From JBKPNZ01 sp046732895 (lineage in GTDB: Bacteria > Actinomycetota > Thermoleophilia > Solirubrobacterales > 70-9), in contig JBKPNZ010000048.1 in NCBI GenBank assembly GCA_046732895.1, positions 23,412 to 87,411 of the forward strand: a DNA stretch of 64,000 nt. The letters are read 5' to 3'. This document shows positions 15,828 through 24,344 of this stretch, one piece after another; positions within the stretch are counted from its first letter, which is position 1; each line of letters opens with the position of its first letter. The position numbers and the translations under genes were made by a program. The notes below the pieces were generated by a model. The model had not been told where the DNA came from. It did no database searches and saw only the letters and a program-made list of their open reading frames with translations.

Positions 15828-17207
15828 TTGCGAGTCCTCGGCGCCCTACTCGTGGGCGCAGCGTTCAGTGCGCTAGCGCCGGCCGGGGCGATGGCGGGCG
15901 TCGGCACGCCCGGCTCCGACGGGCTTGGGGACCCCTTCTTCCCACAGGCCGGGAACGGCGGCTACGACGTCGGCCACTACGACCTCGACCTCGAGTGGCA
16001 CAAGTCGGGGAACCTGAACGGCCATGTGGCGATCGCGGCCACGGCGACGCAGAACCTGAGTGCGTTCGATCTCGACCTGCGTAAGCGGCTCGACGTCGAC
16101 TCGCTCCAGGTGAATGGCGCCCCGGCGACCTTCAGCCGGGAGGGGCAGGAGCTGGTCGTCACGCCTGCGGGCCCGGTTCTCACCAGCATGCCCCTCAACG
16201 TCGTCGTCGACTACTCCGGCAAGCCGCGGTTCGTCAGGGATCCCGACGGCTCCAAGGACGGCTGGGTCCCGACCCACGACGGCGCCGTCGTCGTCAACGA
16301 GCCCCAGGGCGCGCCGACCTGGTTCCCGTGCAACGACCATCCGCTCGACAAGGCGACCTTCGACATCAGTGTCGAGGTGCCCAAGGGACGCAAGGCGATC
16401 TCCAATGGGACGCTCGAGGACAAGACCCGCGAGGGCGACCGGGTCACGTACGAGTGGCACGAGGCGGATCCGATGGCGACCTACCTGTCGACGGCGACGA
16501 TCGGCCGCTTCGACCTGGATCAGGGAACGGCCGGTGGGGTCCCCTCATACGTCGCGGTTCAGCCCGGTACCGATCCCGGGGCCGTAGGCAAGATCGATGC
16601 CGTCCTGGACTTCTTCTCGGCGAAGTTCGGGCCCTATCCCTTCGATGCGTCGGGCGCAATCGTCGACCCCTCGGACGTCGGCTACTCGCTCGAGGTGCAG
16701 ACGAAGCCGTACTTCCCTGGAGGGCCCGATCAGAATCTGCTGGCGCATGAGCAGGCCCACCAGTGGTTCGGCGACTCGGTCTCGCTCGAGCGGTTCCCCG
16801 AAATGTGGCTGAACGAGGGCTTTGCGACGTGGTCGCAATGGTTGTGGGGACAGCACACCGGCGGCAAGACCACGGGGGAGCGCTTCGACGATCTCTACGC
16901 TGCCCACGGGCCCGAGGACGGCTTCTGGAGCCCGCCGCCCGCCGACCTGGGCGATCCGTCTCACCTGTTCGATTTCAACGCGGTGTACCAGCGCGGCGCG
17001 ATGACGCTCGAAGCGCTGCGCCAGCTCGTCGGTAACGGCATTTTCCTCGACATCCTCCAGACGTGGGTCGCGGACCACGACCACGGGAACGGCGACATCG
17101 ATGAGTTCATCTCCCTCGTGAAGTCGAAGTCGGACGTCCCCGACCAGGACCTCGACGACTTCTTCCAGGACTGGCTCTACGAGCCGGCGAAGCCGCCGCT
17201 GCCGTAG
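15828..17207 (+). CDS. secreted M1-family zinc metallopeptidase
   Basis: 459 residues. A signal peptide (LRVLGALLVG...APAGAMA) precedes the mature protein. The zinc site is HEQAH (His307, Glu308, His311) with the third ligand Glu330 in NEGFAT, exactly the HExxH-x18-E spacing of M1. The usual GxMEN exopeptidase loop is replaced by GYSLEVQTKP, as in actinobacterial secreted members (G-Y-[AS]-L-E). The chain stops after the catalytic domain and lacks the large C-terminal helical domain. TTG 15828 follows AGAGGAAAG; GTG 15804 is an alternative that adds basic residues to the signal peptide. Substrate: extracellular peptides. Confidence 0.85.
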   Translation: MRVLGALLVGAAFSALAPAGAMAGVGTPGSDGLGDPFFPQAGNGGYDVGHYDLDLEWHKSGNLNGHVAIAATATQNLSAFDLDLRKRLDVDSLQVNGAPATFSREGQELVVTPAGPVLTSMPLNVVVDYSGKPRFVRDPDGSKDGWVPTHDGAVVVNEPQGAPTWFPCNDHPLDKATFDISVEVPKGRKAISNGTLEDKTREGDRVTYEWHEADPMATYLSTATIGRFDLDQGTAGGVPSYVAVQPGTDPGAVGKIDAVLDFFSAKFGPYPFDASGAIVDPSDVGYSLEVQTKPYFPGGPDQNLLAHEQAHQWFGDSVSLERFPEMWLNEGFATWSQWLWGQHTGGKTTGERFDDLYAAHGPEDGFWSPPPADLGDPSHLFDFNAVYQRGAMTLEALRQLVGNGIFLDILQTWVADHDHGNGDIDEFISLVKSKSDVPDQDLDDFFQDWLYEPAKPPLP

Positions 17208-17218
17208 ACGGCGAGAGC

Positions 17219-17253
17219 GGTTGCGCGCTCCGTTCGGGCCGAAGCGCGCAACC
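17219..17253. terminator. GC-rich hairpin between convergent genes
   Basis: GGTTGCGCGCT and AGCGCGCAACC form a perfect 11-bp stem with a 13-nt loop, 12 bp after the M1 stop. No T tract on either side. Its location between convergent genes suggests a bidirectional transcription stop. Confidence 0.55.
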
Positions 17254-17302
17254 GGCGCTCCAAGTCGGCACGAAGGGGAGAGGGTCGGGCGGCTTCGGCT
17301 AC

Positions 17303-17347
17303 CGATGGTCGAGAAAACGCGACAATGACGCGTTAACGCGACCATCG
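17303..17347. repeat. nested inverted repeat in the M1-GH31 intergenic region
   Basis: Outer 9-bp arms CGATGGTCG and CGACCATCG enclose a perfect 12-bp palindrome CGCGTTAACGCG (17329-17340). The stretch 17208-17405 otherwise holds only the hairpin at 17219. Function unknown; it may be an operator or part of the GH31 3' end. Confidence 0.4.
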
Positions 17348-17405
17348 CTGCGATGATCGCGGATTCGAGGACGAAAGCGCCCGCCGGCGCCCGGCGCCGC
17401 TACCC

Positions 17406-19655
17406 CTACGTGCCCCGTCGTTCGAATCGGATATTCCGCTCGGCGGAGACCGACCACTCGCCGTCCCGCCACGCCACCGTCGTCCCGTCCGCGAGCCGCG
17501 CAAGGGAGCGCCCGCCCCGCGGCTCCCCCCACAGCGTGGCCACCAGCGGCCGCTCGCTCGCCGGCGTGTCGCCGAGGCCTTCGGCCACGTGCTCGGCCGG
17601 ATAGGTGACGAGGATCGCTCCCCGGCGCACCCACAAAGGAATCAGCTCGAGAGGAGCGGTCGCCAGCGCCTCGTGCGCCCCGCGGGCAGGTGCGCCCGTC
17701 CAGAAGTCGATCCAGTCTCCCCGCGGCAGGTAGGTCCGCCGCTCGCGCTCGCCCTCCGTCAAGACCGGTGCCACCCACAGCGACGGACCGAACGAATACG
17801 CGTCCGCAAGCTCCCAGCCGTGCGGGTCCTCCGGGTCGGTCAGGCAGAGCGGCCGGATGATCGGCAGGCCGCACCGGGCCGCGGTCGCCGCCGCCGCGCG
17901 GATGTAGGGGACCAGGCGCTCGTGGAGAAGCACGTACTCGCGATAGACGTCGAGGAGCTCGGCGTCGTAGCGCCACGCCTCCTGGGGGAAGCGGCCGTGC
18001 GCCTGCATGAGGGGTGTGAAGCAGCCGAACTGGACCCACCGTGCCAGGAGCTCGCGCGGGCAGCGGTCGATCAGGCGATGCCCGAGGTAGCCGCCGACGT
18101 CGTGAGACCAGTTCGAGAACCCACTCGCCGCGGCGGTCAGCGTCGCGGTCACAAGCGTCCGCAGGGACCAGAAGTCCGACGCCTGGTCGCCGCCCCAGGT
18201 GATGCCGGTCGCCTGCTGCCCGCTCCAGCCGCTGCGTCCGAACAGGACGCCTGAGTCGGGGTGCACCTCGTCGAGCACCCGCTGCATCGTCTTGCGGTAG
18301 AGGTCGCCATAGGCCCAAGCCGCTTCCGCGCCGGTCCGCCCGTCGGCAAGGCGGCTCTCGGGCGGCAGGTAGTACCCCTCACCGTCGTCGGCCTTGATGC
18401 CCTCGACGCCAAGCTGGAGGACCGACCGCGCTTGGTTCCGCCACCAACGCCGCGCCGACGCCGACGTGAAGTCGACCGGCGATCCCGTGCCCATCCACCA
18501 CCGTCCCACCCACGGCCGACCGTCGGGACCGCGGACGAAATGCCCCCCGATCGCGCCATCGGCGTAGTTGGACGCCGGCTCGCGGTGGAGCCGCTCCGAC
18601 TCTGCATCGCGCGGGTACTGACCCTCCGCGGACTCAAGGTTCACCCATGGCGTGACCCAGACGACTGTGCGGACCCCAGCCGCCCGCATCCGCCGGATCA
18701 GCGCGCCGGGATCGGGGAACTGGTTCGGGTTGAACCGCCACGTGTTGTACTGCGTCTCCCACGGCGAATCGATGACGATCGCGTCAAGCGGCAGCCGGTG
18801 CTCGGCATATCCGTCGAAGTCATCGAGCACGTCGCGCTCGTGCTCGTAGACGTCGCGGCTCTTCCAGTGGCCGTATGCCCATTCCGGCAGGAGCGCGGGA
18901 AACCCGGTCAGCCGCAGGTAGTGACGCAGGGCACCGGCCGGCGTGGGGTCCAGCATGACGTGGAGTCGCAGGGGCCCCGCGGCCGCCCGCTGCGAGATCG
19001 AAGCCGGATCGCCGAGGTCGAGCTCGAGGCCCGGCCCGAATGTCTCCACCCAGATCGCCGCCCCGCCGCTCGTGAGGAGCCATGGGACCGGCACGTAGTC
19101 GCCTTGCGGAATCCCGCCCTGCGCGAGGAGGTCGGGAGGGCAGTCCGGGCCCGTGTAGCGGCGGTCTGCCCCGAGGGTCACCACTCGGCCGCGCTGGTCG
19201 AACACCTCGCCGTGCCGCGCGCCGAACCCGGTCATGCGCTCAGCGCGATGCGGGTGCCACCTCGCCAGCAGGCGATAGGCGTCGTCGGCGTCGAACTCCA
19301 CCACCACGCGCTGCCGCTCCGCGAGCGCGACCGACATGCGGAACGTCCTGCCTTCGCGCAGCCGCCCCGTGAGCACGACGGCTCGCTCGGAGCGCTCATC
19401 CACCTGCGCCGTCTCGGGCCATTCCGGATCTCCCGCCGATTCCTCCGGGATCACCCCCTCGGTGAGCTGGATGAACCGGTCGCCGCCCGAGCCGCCCCGC
19501 GCCCCCAGGCGAAGCCCCGAGAGCACCCTTTTGCCGGCGCGCGAGATCGTCAGCTCGTGCCGGTCGAGATCGATGGCCACGGCCACGTCTGAGTGGGCGA
19601 GCTCTACCGAAGCCCCCGCCTCTTCCCGAGTCACGGGCATCAGGCGAAGGATCAC
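17406..19655 (-). CDS. GH31-family glycosidase
   Basis: 749 residues. An N-terminal beta-sandwich (to about 250) precedes a TIM barrel. The likely nucleophile Asp is in GIKADDGEGYYLP and the acid/base Asp in WGGDQASDFW, preceded by the GH31-type RSGWSGQQ. Other barrel landmarks are FPALLPEWAYGHWKSRDVY and VIDSPWETQYNTW. C-terminal beta domains follow (SLWVAPVLTEGERERRTYLP). GH31 enzymes remove alpha-linked glucose, xylose, galactose or sulfoquinovose; the specificity cannot be read here. No signal peptide is visible, so it is probably cytosolic. Start GTG 19655, or ATG 19640. It is divergent from the PHP-glycosyltransferase across the PHO-box-like site, so the two may act on the same glycan or glycolipid. 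Confidence 0.85.
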   Translation of the reverse strand: MILRLMPVTREEAGASVELAHSDVAVAIDLDRHELTISRAGKRVLSGLRLGARGGSGGDRFIQLTEGVIPEESAGDPEWPETAQVDERSERAVVLTGRLREGRTFRMSVALAERQRVVVEFDADDAYRLLARWHPHRAERMTGFGARHGEVFDQRGRVVTLGADRRYTGPDCPPDLLAQGGIPQGDYVPVPWLLTSGGAAIWVETFGPGLELDLGDPASISQRAAAGPLRLHVMLDPTPAGALRHYLRLTGFPALLPEWAYGHWKSRDVYEHERDVLDDFDGYAEHRLPLDAIVIDSPWETQYNTWRFNPNQFPDPGALIRRMRAAGVRTVVWVTPWVNLESAEGQYPRDAESERLHREPASNYADGAIGGHFVRGPDGRPWVGRWWMGTGSPVDFTSASARRWWRNQARSVLQLGVEGIKADDGEGYYLPPESRLADGRTGAEAAWAYGDLYRKTMQRVLDEVHPDSGVLFGRSGWSGQQATGITWGGDQASDFWSLRTLVTATLTAAASGFSNWSHDVGGYLGHRLIDRCPRELLARWVQFGCFTPLMQAHGRFPQEAWRYDAELLDVYREYVLLHERLVPYIRAAAATAARCGLPIIRPLCLTDPEDPHGWELADAYSFGPSLWVAPVLTEGERERRTYLPRGDWIDFWTGAPARGAHEALATAPLELIPLWVRRGAILVTYPAEHVAEGLGDTPASERPLVATLWGEPRGGRSLARLADGTTVAWRDGEWSVSAERNIRFERRGT

Positions 19656-19695
19656 GGCCGGAAGGGCCTCTCAAGTTGCAATCGGGTGAACAGGC

Positions 19696-19739
19696 GTTCA
19701 CCAACCATTCACCCCTTATTTGCAGGCTGTTCACCCGCG
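19696..19739 (+). promoter_or_regulatory. four-unit PHO-box-like repeat upstream of the PHP-glycosyltransferase
   Basis: GTTCACCAACC, ATTCACCCCTT, ATTTGCAGGCT (degenerate) and GTTCACCCGCG follow in perfect 11-bp phase. This is the best PHO-box match in the window. An inverted GTGAACAGGC lies just before it (19686), so the divergent GH31 gene could also be bound. Confidence 0.7.
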
Positions 19740-19798
19740 TAGGCACCGGGCCGTCGAAGCTGACAGCGATTCCAAATGTCTATAGGGAGGGAGCACCG

Positions 19799-22087
19799 AT
19801 GACTTCCACACGGGCGGACATGCACTGTCACTCGACCGCCTCGCAGACCGCCAAGCTCGGCATCCAGCAGAGCATGGGCCTGCCGGAGTGCGCAACGCCC
19901 CCGGAGGAGGTGTACGAGCTCGCGAAGTCCCGCGGCATGGACTTTGTGACCATCACGGACCACGACACGATCGACGGTTGCCTCGAGATCGCCGACCGTC
20001 CCGACGTGTTCGTCTCCGAGGAGCTCACGACCTGGTTCGCCGGCGAGCCCCAGGCCGTGCACGTCCTCTGTTACGGAATCAACCCGTCCGACCACGAGTT
20101 CCTGCAGGGGCACGCCGACGATCTCGAGACGTGCACCGCGTATCTGCACGAGCACGAGATCACTTGCGCGCTCGCGCATCCGTTCTTCGCGGTCGCCGCG
20201 CCGCTGACCCCTCGCCACCGCAGGCGCCTCGCCGAGCTCTTCCAGATCTGGGAGACGCGCAACGGCTCCCGCGCCCGGGAGCTCAACATGCCGGCCGCCG
20301 TCTACATCGAGACCCATGGCGGGATCGGAATCGGTGGCTCGGACGATCACGCCGGCGTCGACATCGGCCGCACCTGGACGGAGACTCCGTCCGCGTCGAC
20401 GCCGGAAGAGTTTCTCGCCACGCTGCGGGCCGGGAACGTCGAGGCGCGCGGCGACCAGGGCAGCGCCGCGAAGTGGGCGCACTCGGCGCTCGCCCTCGCA
20501 TCGCGGGCCCTGCTCACCGACCGCGCCGACGCCGAGGTCCAGCCGCTCAAGGCCCGGGACATCCTGCGCCTGGCGGAGCGCGTCGTCGCTGACGGCGCGG
20601 AGCGCGGCGGCGCCCGCGACGGGGAGCTCGGGCCGAGCGAGGGGCGAGCCCTCCTCTGCACCTGGCTCGAGAGCCTCGGCCTCGATGCCGAGGCCGATGG
20701 CCCCGAGGGCATCGTCGAGATGATGAAGCGCGACGACTTCAGCCACGGGGCGCTCTACCGCCGCGCGCGGCGCGCACATGAGCGGCGCCTGCGCAGCGCC
20801 GTCTCGAGCGTGACGCAGGCGGCGGCGGCGCGCCAGGGGTACGGGGAGGCGGCAAGGGAGCTGGTCGAGGCCTGCATCCCGGCGATCCCCTACGTGCCGG
20901 CGACGACGATCCTCGCCGGCGAGAAGGCGAAGCTCGCCGGTGGCGACGGCGGCCGCGTCGCCCTGGTGGTCGACGGCGCCGGCTCGATGCATGGGGTCAC
21001 GCACACGATCGAGCGCATCCGCGAGCACGGGGTGCCGCGGTGGGAGGTCGAGGTGGTCGGGACCGACGCGCAGGTCGACCGGCGCCTGCCGGCGGTCGCC
21101 GAGGTCGAGATCCCCTTCTACGCCGGGATGACGATCGGCGTTCCCAGCGTCCCCGAGCTGGTCGAGACTCTTGCCGAGGGTCACTTCGACGTCGTCCACG
21201 TCGCCTCTCCCGGCCCGGCCGGGATCGGGGCGGCCGCCTGGGCCCGCATCGGGCGCGTGCCGCTCCTGGGCAGCCACCACACTGAGCTCGCCGCCTATGC
21301 CGGTGTGCGCTCGAACGATCCGATGCTCGAGGCGGGAATGCGGATGGCGCTCGGGCTCTTCTACAGCCAGTGCGACGTGGTGCTCTCGCCCAGCCCCGCC
21401 TCGGACCGCTCGCTCGAGCAGCTCGGGGTTGATCGCGAGCGCATCGGGCGGTGGGCGCGAGGCGTCGACCTCGCTCTGTATGACCCGGCGCGACGCGACG
21501 CGGACGCCTTCCCGGGCGACGTGAAGGTGCTCTACGCGGGGCGGTTGACCCACGAGAAGGGCGCTGGGCTCCTGGCCGATGCCTTCGTGCGTGCGCACGA
21601 GCGCGACCCGCGCCTGCACCTGCTGCTGGCAGGCGGCGGGCCTGAGGAGGGGATGCTCCGCGAGCGGCTCGGCGATCGAGCCACCTTCCTCGGCTGGCTC
21701 GACCGCGAGCTGTTGGCCGACGCGTACGCGTCGAGCGACGTCTTCCTCTTTCCATCGCGCACCGACACGTACGGTCAGGTGGTGGTCGAGGCCCAGGCCA
21801 GCGGCCTGCCCGTCGTCGCCGTGGCGGAGGGCGGCCCCCTGTCCCTGATCGACGACCGCCATACCGGGTGGCTCTGCCCTGCGGATGCCGAGGCGCTCGC
21901 CGCCGCGGTCGCGCAGCTGGCGGAATCGCGCTTCCTGCGCGAGCGCATCTCTCGGGCCGCTCTGGAGGCGACCCGCGGGCGCACCTGGGACGCTGCCTTC
22001 GGGCAGCTCGCCGCCGGCTACGACCTCGCCCTCGCCCGCGCCCGTCGCACCCGGGCAGCGGCCCCGGCGATCGCCGACGCCGCCTAG
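19799..22087 (+). CDS. PHP-domain / GT4 glycosyltransferase fusion
   Basis: 762 residues. Residues 1 to about 230 form a PHP metal-dependent phosphoesterase: HCHS (9-12), VTITDHDTIDG, the HPF motif and GGSDDHAGVD. A helical linker follows. From about 360 on is a GT4-type glycosyltransferase (GT-B fold) with VKVLYAGRLTHEKGAGLLADA, LLLAGGGPEEGMLR and the donor-site EAQASGLPVVAVAEGG. GT4 members of the PimB/MgtA/SqdX kind make membrane glycolipids. ATG 19799 follows GGGAGGGA and is preceded by four 11-bp PHO-box-like units. Inference: a phosphate-starvation enzyme that replaces phospholipids or moves sugar onto a lipid carrier, with the PHP domain perhaps removing a phosphate. Confidence 0.88.
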   Translation: MTSTRADMHCHSTASQTAKLGIQQSMGLPECATPPEEVYELAKSRGMDFVTITDHDTIDGCLEIADRPDVFVSEELTTWFAGEPQAVHVLCYGINPSDHEFLQGHADDLETCTAYLHEHEITCALAHPFFAVAAPLTPRHRRRLAELFQIWETRNGSRARELNMPAAVYIETHGGIGIGGSDDHAGVDIGRTWTETPSASTPEEFLATLRAGNVEARGDQGSAAKWAHSALALASRALLTDRADAEVQPLKARDILRLAERVVADGAERGGARDGELGPSEGRALLCTWLESLGLDAEADGPEGIVEMMKRDDFSHGALYRRARRAHERRLRSAVSSVTQAAAARQGYGEAARELVEACIPAIPYVPATTILAGEKAKLAGGDGGRVALVVDGAGSMHGVTHTIERIREHGVPRWEVEVVGTDAQVDRRLPAVAEVEIPFYAGMTIGVPSVPELVETLAEGHFDVVHVASPGPAGIGAAAWARIGRVPLLGSHHTELAAYAGVRSNDPMLEAGMRMALGLFYSQCDVVLSPSPASDRSLEQLGVDRERIGRWARGVDLALYDPARRDADAFPGDVKVLYAGRLTHEKGAGLLADAFVRAHERDPRLHLLLAGGGPEEGMLRERLGDRATFLGWLDRELLADAYASSDVFLFPSRTDTYGQVVVEAQASGLPVVAVAEGGPLSLIDDRHTGWLCPADAEALAAAVAQLAESRFLRERISRAALEATRGRTWDAAFGQLAAGYDLALARARRTRAAAPAIADAA

Positions 22088-22126
22088 CGGCAGCGTCTCC
22101 GGGGGCGCCTGAAGCGCCGCTGTCGC

Positions 22127-22148
22127 CTTCACAGCGGATTCACCCCCG
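22127..22148 (+). promoter_or_regulatory. PHO-box-like repeat upstream of ppk
   Basis: CTTCACAGCGG and ATTCACCCCCG in 11-bp phase end 34 bp before the ppk ATG. A -10-like TAGCAT lies at 22164-22169, placing the repeats where a -35 would be, the usual activator position. Confidence 0.65.
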
Positions 22149-22181
22149 GGCGCGGCGCATCTCTAGCATGGGGGTGCAGGA

Positions 22182-24341
22182 ATGGAGCCGATCGAGGTCG
22201 AGTCGCTGGCACCGAGTCCGTCGGGCGCGGAGGCCGTCGCCGAACCGCAGGCGCCGAGCCCCACCGACCTCGAGGATCCTTCGCTCTACTTCAACCGCGA
22301 GCTCTCCTGGCTCGAGTTCAACGACCGCGTCCTCCAGCTCGCCGAGGACCCGACCGTGCCCCTGCTCGAGCGGGCGAAGTTCTGTGCCATCTGGGAGTCC
22401 AACCTCGACGAGCACTTCATGGTGCGCGTGGCCAACCTCCACGACCAGGTCGAAGGCGGGGTTGACGTACGCCCGGCCGACGGGATGTCGGCCAGCGAGC
22501 AGATCGACGCGAATCGCGAGGTGGTCATCGCGCAGCGCGAGCGCGCGGGCCGCCTGTTCGAGCGTGAGCTGCGCCCGGCCCTAGCCGAGCACGGAATGAC
22601 CCTGGTTACGATCGATCGGGCCGACCCCGAGCAGGTGCAGGGCCTCGCGCGCTGCTTCCAGCAGCAGGTCTTCCCGGCGCTGACCCCACTCGTGATCGGC
22701 CTCGGTCGGCCCTTCCCGTACATCTCCAACCTCTCGCTGAGCCTCGCCGTGCTGCTGCGCGATCCCGACGCGGGCACCGAGGTCATCGCCCGGGTCAAGG
22801 TGCCGAAGGAGCTCCTCGGCCGTTTCCTTCCCGTGGACGACGACGAGCGCGCGCTCATCCCGCTCGAGGACCTGATCGCCGACAACCTCGAGGCTCTCTT
22901 CCCGGGCATGGAGGTGATCGACCACTCCTATTTCCGCGTCACTCGCGATACGGACTACGACGTCTCCGACGAGGCGGACGACCTGCTCGAAGCCGTCGAG
23001 GAGGAGCTGCGCCGCCGCCGCTTCGGCGAGGTCGTGCGGCTCGAGATCCAGCGCGGCATGAACCCCCGCCTGCGGGCCCCCCTCGTCGACGCGCTGCGGA
23101 TCGAGGAGCGCCAGGTCTATGAGGTGGACGGCCTGCTCGACCTCTCCGACCTGTGGGACATCTACGGCCTGAAGGGCTCACCGGAGCTGCGCGACCCGCC
23201 CTTCTCCGGCGTCACCCAGCCGCGCCTGCTGGGTGAGGACGGCAACGAGGCCGACGTCTTTGCGGCGATGCGGGATGGCGACATCCTGGTGCACCATCCG
23301 TACGACTCGTTCACGACCTCGGTCGACCGCTTCGTGAACCAGGCGGTGGCGGATCCCGACGTCCTCGCGATCAAGCAGACCGTGTACCGCACGAGCGCCG
23401 ACTCGCCGCTCGTGCCATCGCTGATCGAGGCCGCGGAGCGCGGCAAGCAGGCGGTCTGCATGGTGGAGCTCAAGGCCCGCTTCGACGAGCGCGCGAACAT
23501 CCAGTGGGCGAAGAAGCTGGAGGAGGCGGGGGTTCATGTCGTGTACGGGATCCCCGCCCTGAAAACGCACTGCAAGTGCGTGCTCGTCGTCCGCCGCGAG
23601 GGCGACGGCGTCCGCCACTACGCCCACGTCGGTACCGGCAACTACAACCCGAAGACCGCGCGGATCTACACCGACCTCGGGCTCTTCACCGCCGATCCGG
23701 ACATCGGGTCGGACATCGCCGAGATGTTCAACTATCTGACGGGCTACGCGCGCCCTCGTCGCTACCGCAAGGTCCTGGTCGCGCCGTTCAACCTGAAGGA
23801 CGGAATCCTGGAGGAGATCGAGCGGACGATCGCAGCCCACAGCCCGCAGCGTCCCGCCCGGATCCGCCTGAAGATGAACTCGCTCCTGGATGCGCCCTCG
23901 ATCAGAGCGCTTTACCGAGCCTCCCAGGCCGGCGTCAAGGTCGAGATCAACGTGCGAGGCATCTGCGCGCTCCGTCCAGAAGTGCCCGGCGTCTCGGAGA
24001 ACATCGAGGTCGTCTCCGTGGTGGGCCGTTACCTTGAGCACTCGCGGATCTACTCGTTCGAGCGTCCGGGCGAGGAGGAGCGCATGTTCATCGGCTCCGC
24101 CGACCTGATGCCGCGCAACCTCTACAACCGCGTGGAGCTGCTGACGCCCGTCGAGGACCCGCGCGTGCGCGCTGACCTCATCTACGTTCTCGATCGCTCG
24201 CTCGCCGACGACACGAACGCGTGGGAGCTGCGTCAGGACGGATCCTGGGAGCGGCGGCATGCGGACGGCGAGCCTCGCAGCGTCCAGCGCGAGCTCATGG
24301 AGCGCCACCAGGCCCGCGCCACCGAGTCCGCCTCGCTCTAA
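22182..24341 (+). CDS. ppk1: polyphosphate kinase 1
   Basis: 719 residues, the full PPK1 layout. The N-terminal domain begins SLYFNRELSWLEFNDRVL; the two catalytic PLD-like domains carry His463 in ALKTHCKCVLVV (equivalent to the phosphorylated His of E. coli PPK, recalled as H435), then HYAHVGTGNYNPKTARIY, and His620 in LEHSRIYSF (second conserved His). It reversibly transfers the ATP gamma-phosphate to polyphosphate. ATG 22182 follows GCAGGA. The GHMP kinase gene begins 3 bp after its stop, and FAD oxidoreductase and dinB follow closely, suggesting one operon under the PHO-box-like site. Confidence 0.97.
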   Translation: MEPIEVESLAPSPSGAEAVAEPQAPSPTDLEDPSLYFNRELSWLEFNDRVLQLAEDPTVPLLERAKFCAIWESNLDEHFMVRVANLHDQVEGGVDVRPADGMSASEQIDANREVVIAQRERAGRLFERELRPALAEHGMTLVTIDRADPEQVQGLARCFQQQVFPALTPLVIGLGRPFPYISNLSLSLAVLLRDPDAGTEVIARVKVPKELLGRFLPVDDDERALIPLEDLIADNLEALFPGMEVIDHSYFRVTRDTDYDVSDEADDLLEAVEEELRRRRFGEVVRLEIQRGMNPRLRAPLVDALRIEERQVYEVDGLLDLSDLWDIYGLKGSPELRDPPFSGVTQPRLLGEDGNEADVFAAMRDGDILVHHPYDSFTTSVDRFVNQAVADPDVLAIKQTVYRTSADSPLVPSLIEAAERGKQAVCMVELKARFDERANIQWAKKLEEAGVHVVYGIPALKTHCKCVLVVRREGDGVRHYAHVGTGNYNPKTARIYTDLGLFTADPDIGSDIAEMFNYLTGYARPRRYRKVLVAPFNLKDGILEEIERTIAAHSPQRPARIRLKMNSLLDAPSIRALYRASQAGVKVEINVRGICALRPEVPGVSENIEVVSVVGRYLEHSRIYSFERPGEEERMFIGSADLMPRNLYNRVELLTPVEDPRVRADLIYVLDRSLADDTNAWELRQDGSWERRHADGEPRSVQRELMERHQARATESASL

Positions 24342-24344
24342 CTC

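Noticed and set aside
17406..19655. GH31 as a sulfoquinovosidase linked to sulfolipid turnover
   Set aside because: The WxGDQ motif is suggestive, but no sulfoquinovose genes or SqdB are nearby and the other diagnostic residues could not be placed.
19709..22132. An 807-codon minus-strand open frame opposite the PHP-glycosyltransferase
   Set aside because: It is a high-GC shadow: composition is repetitive Arg/Gly/Asp/His with no domain, while the plus frame has two clear domains.
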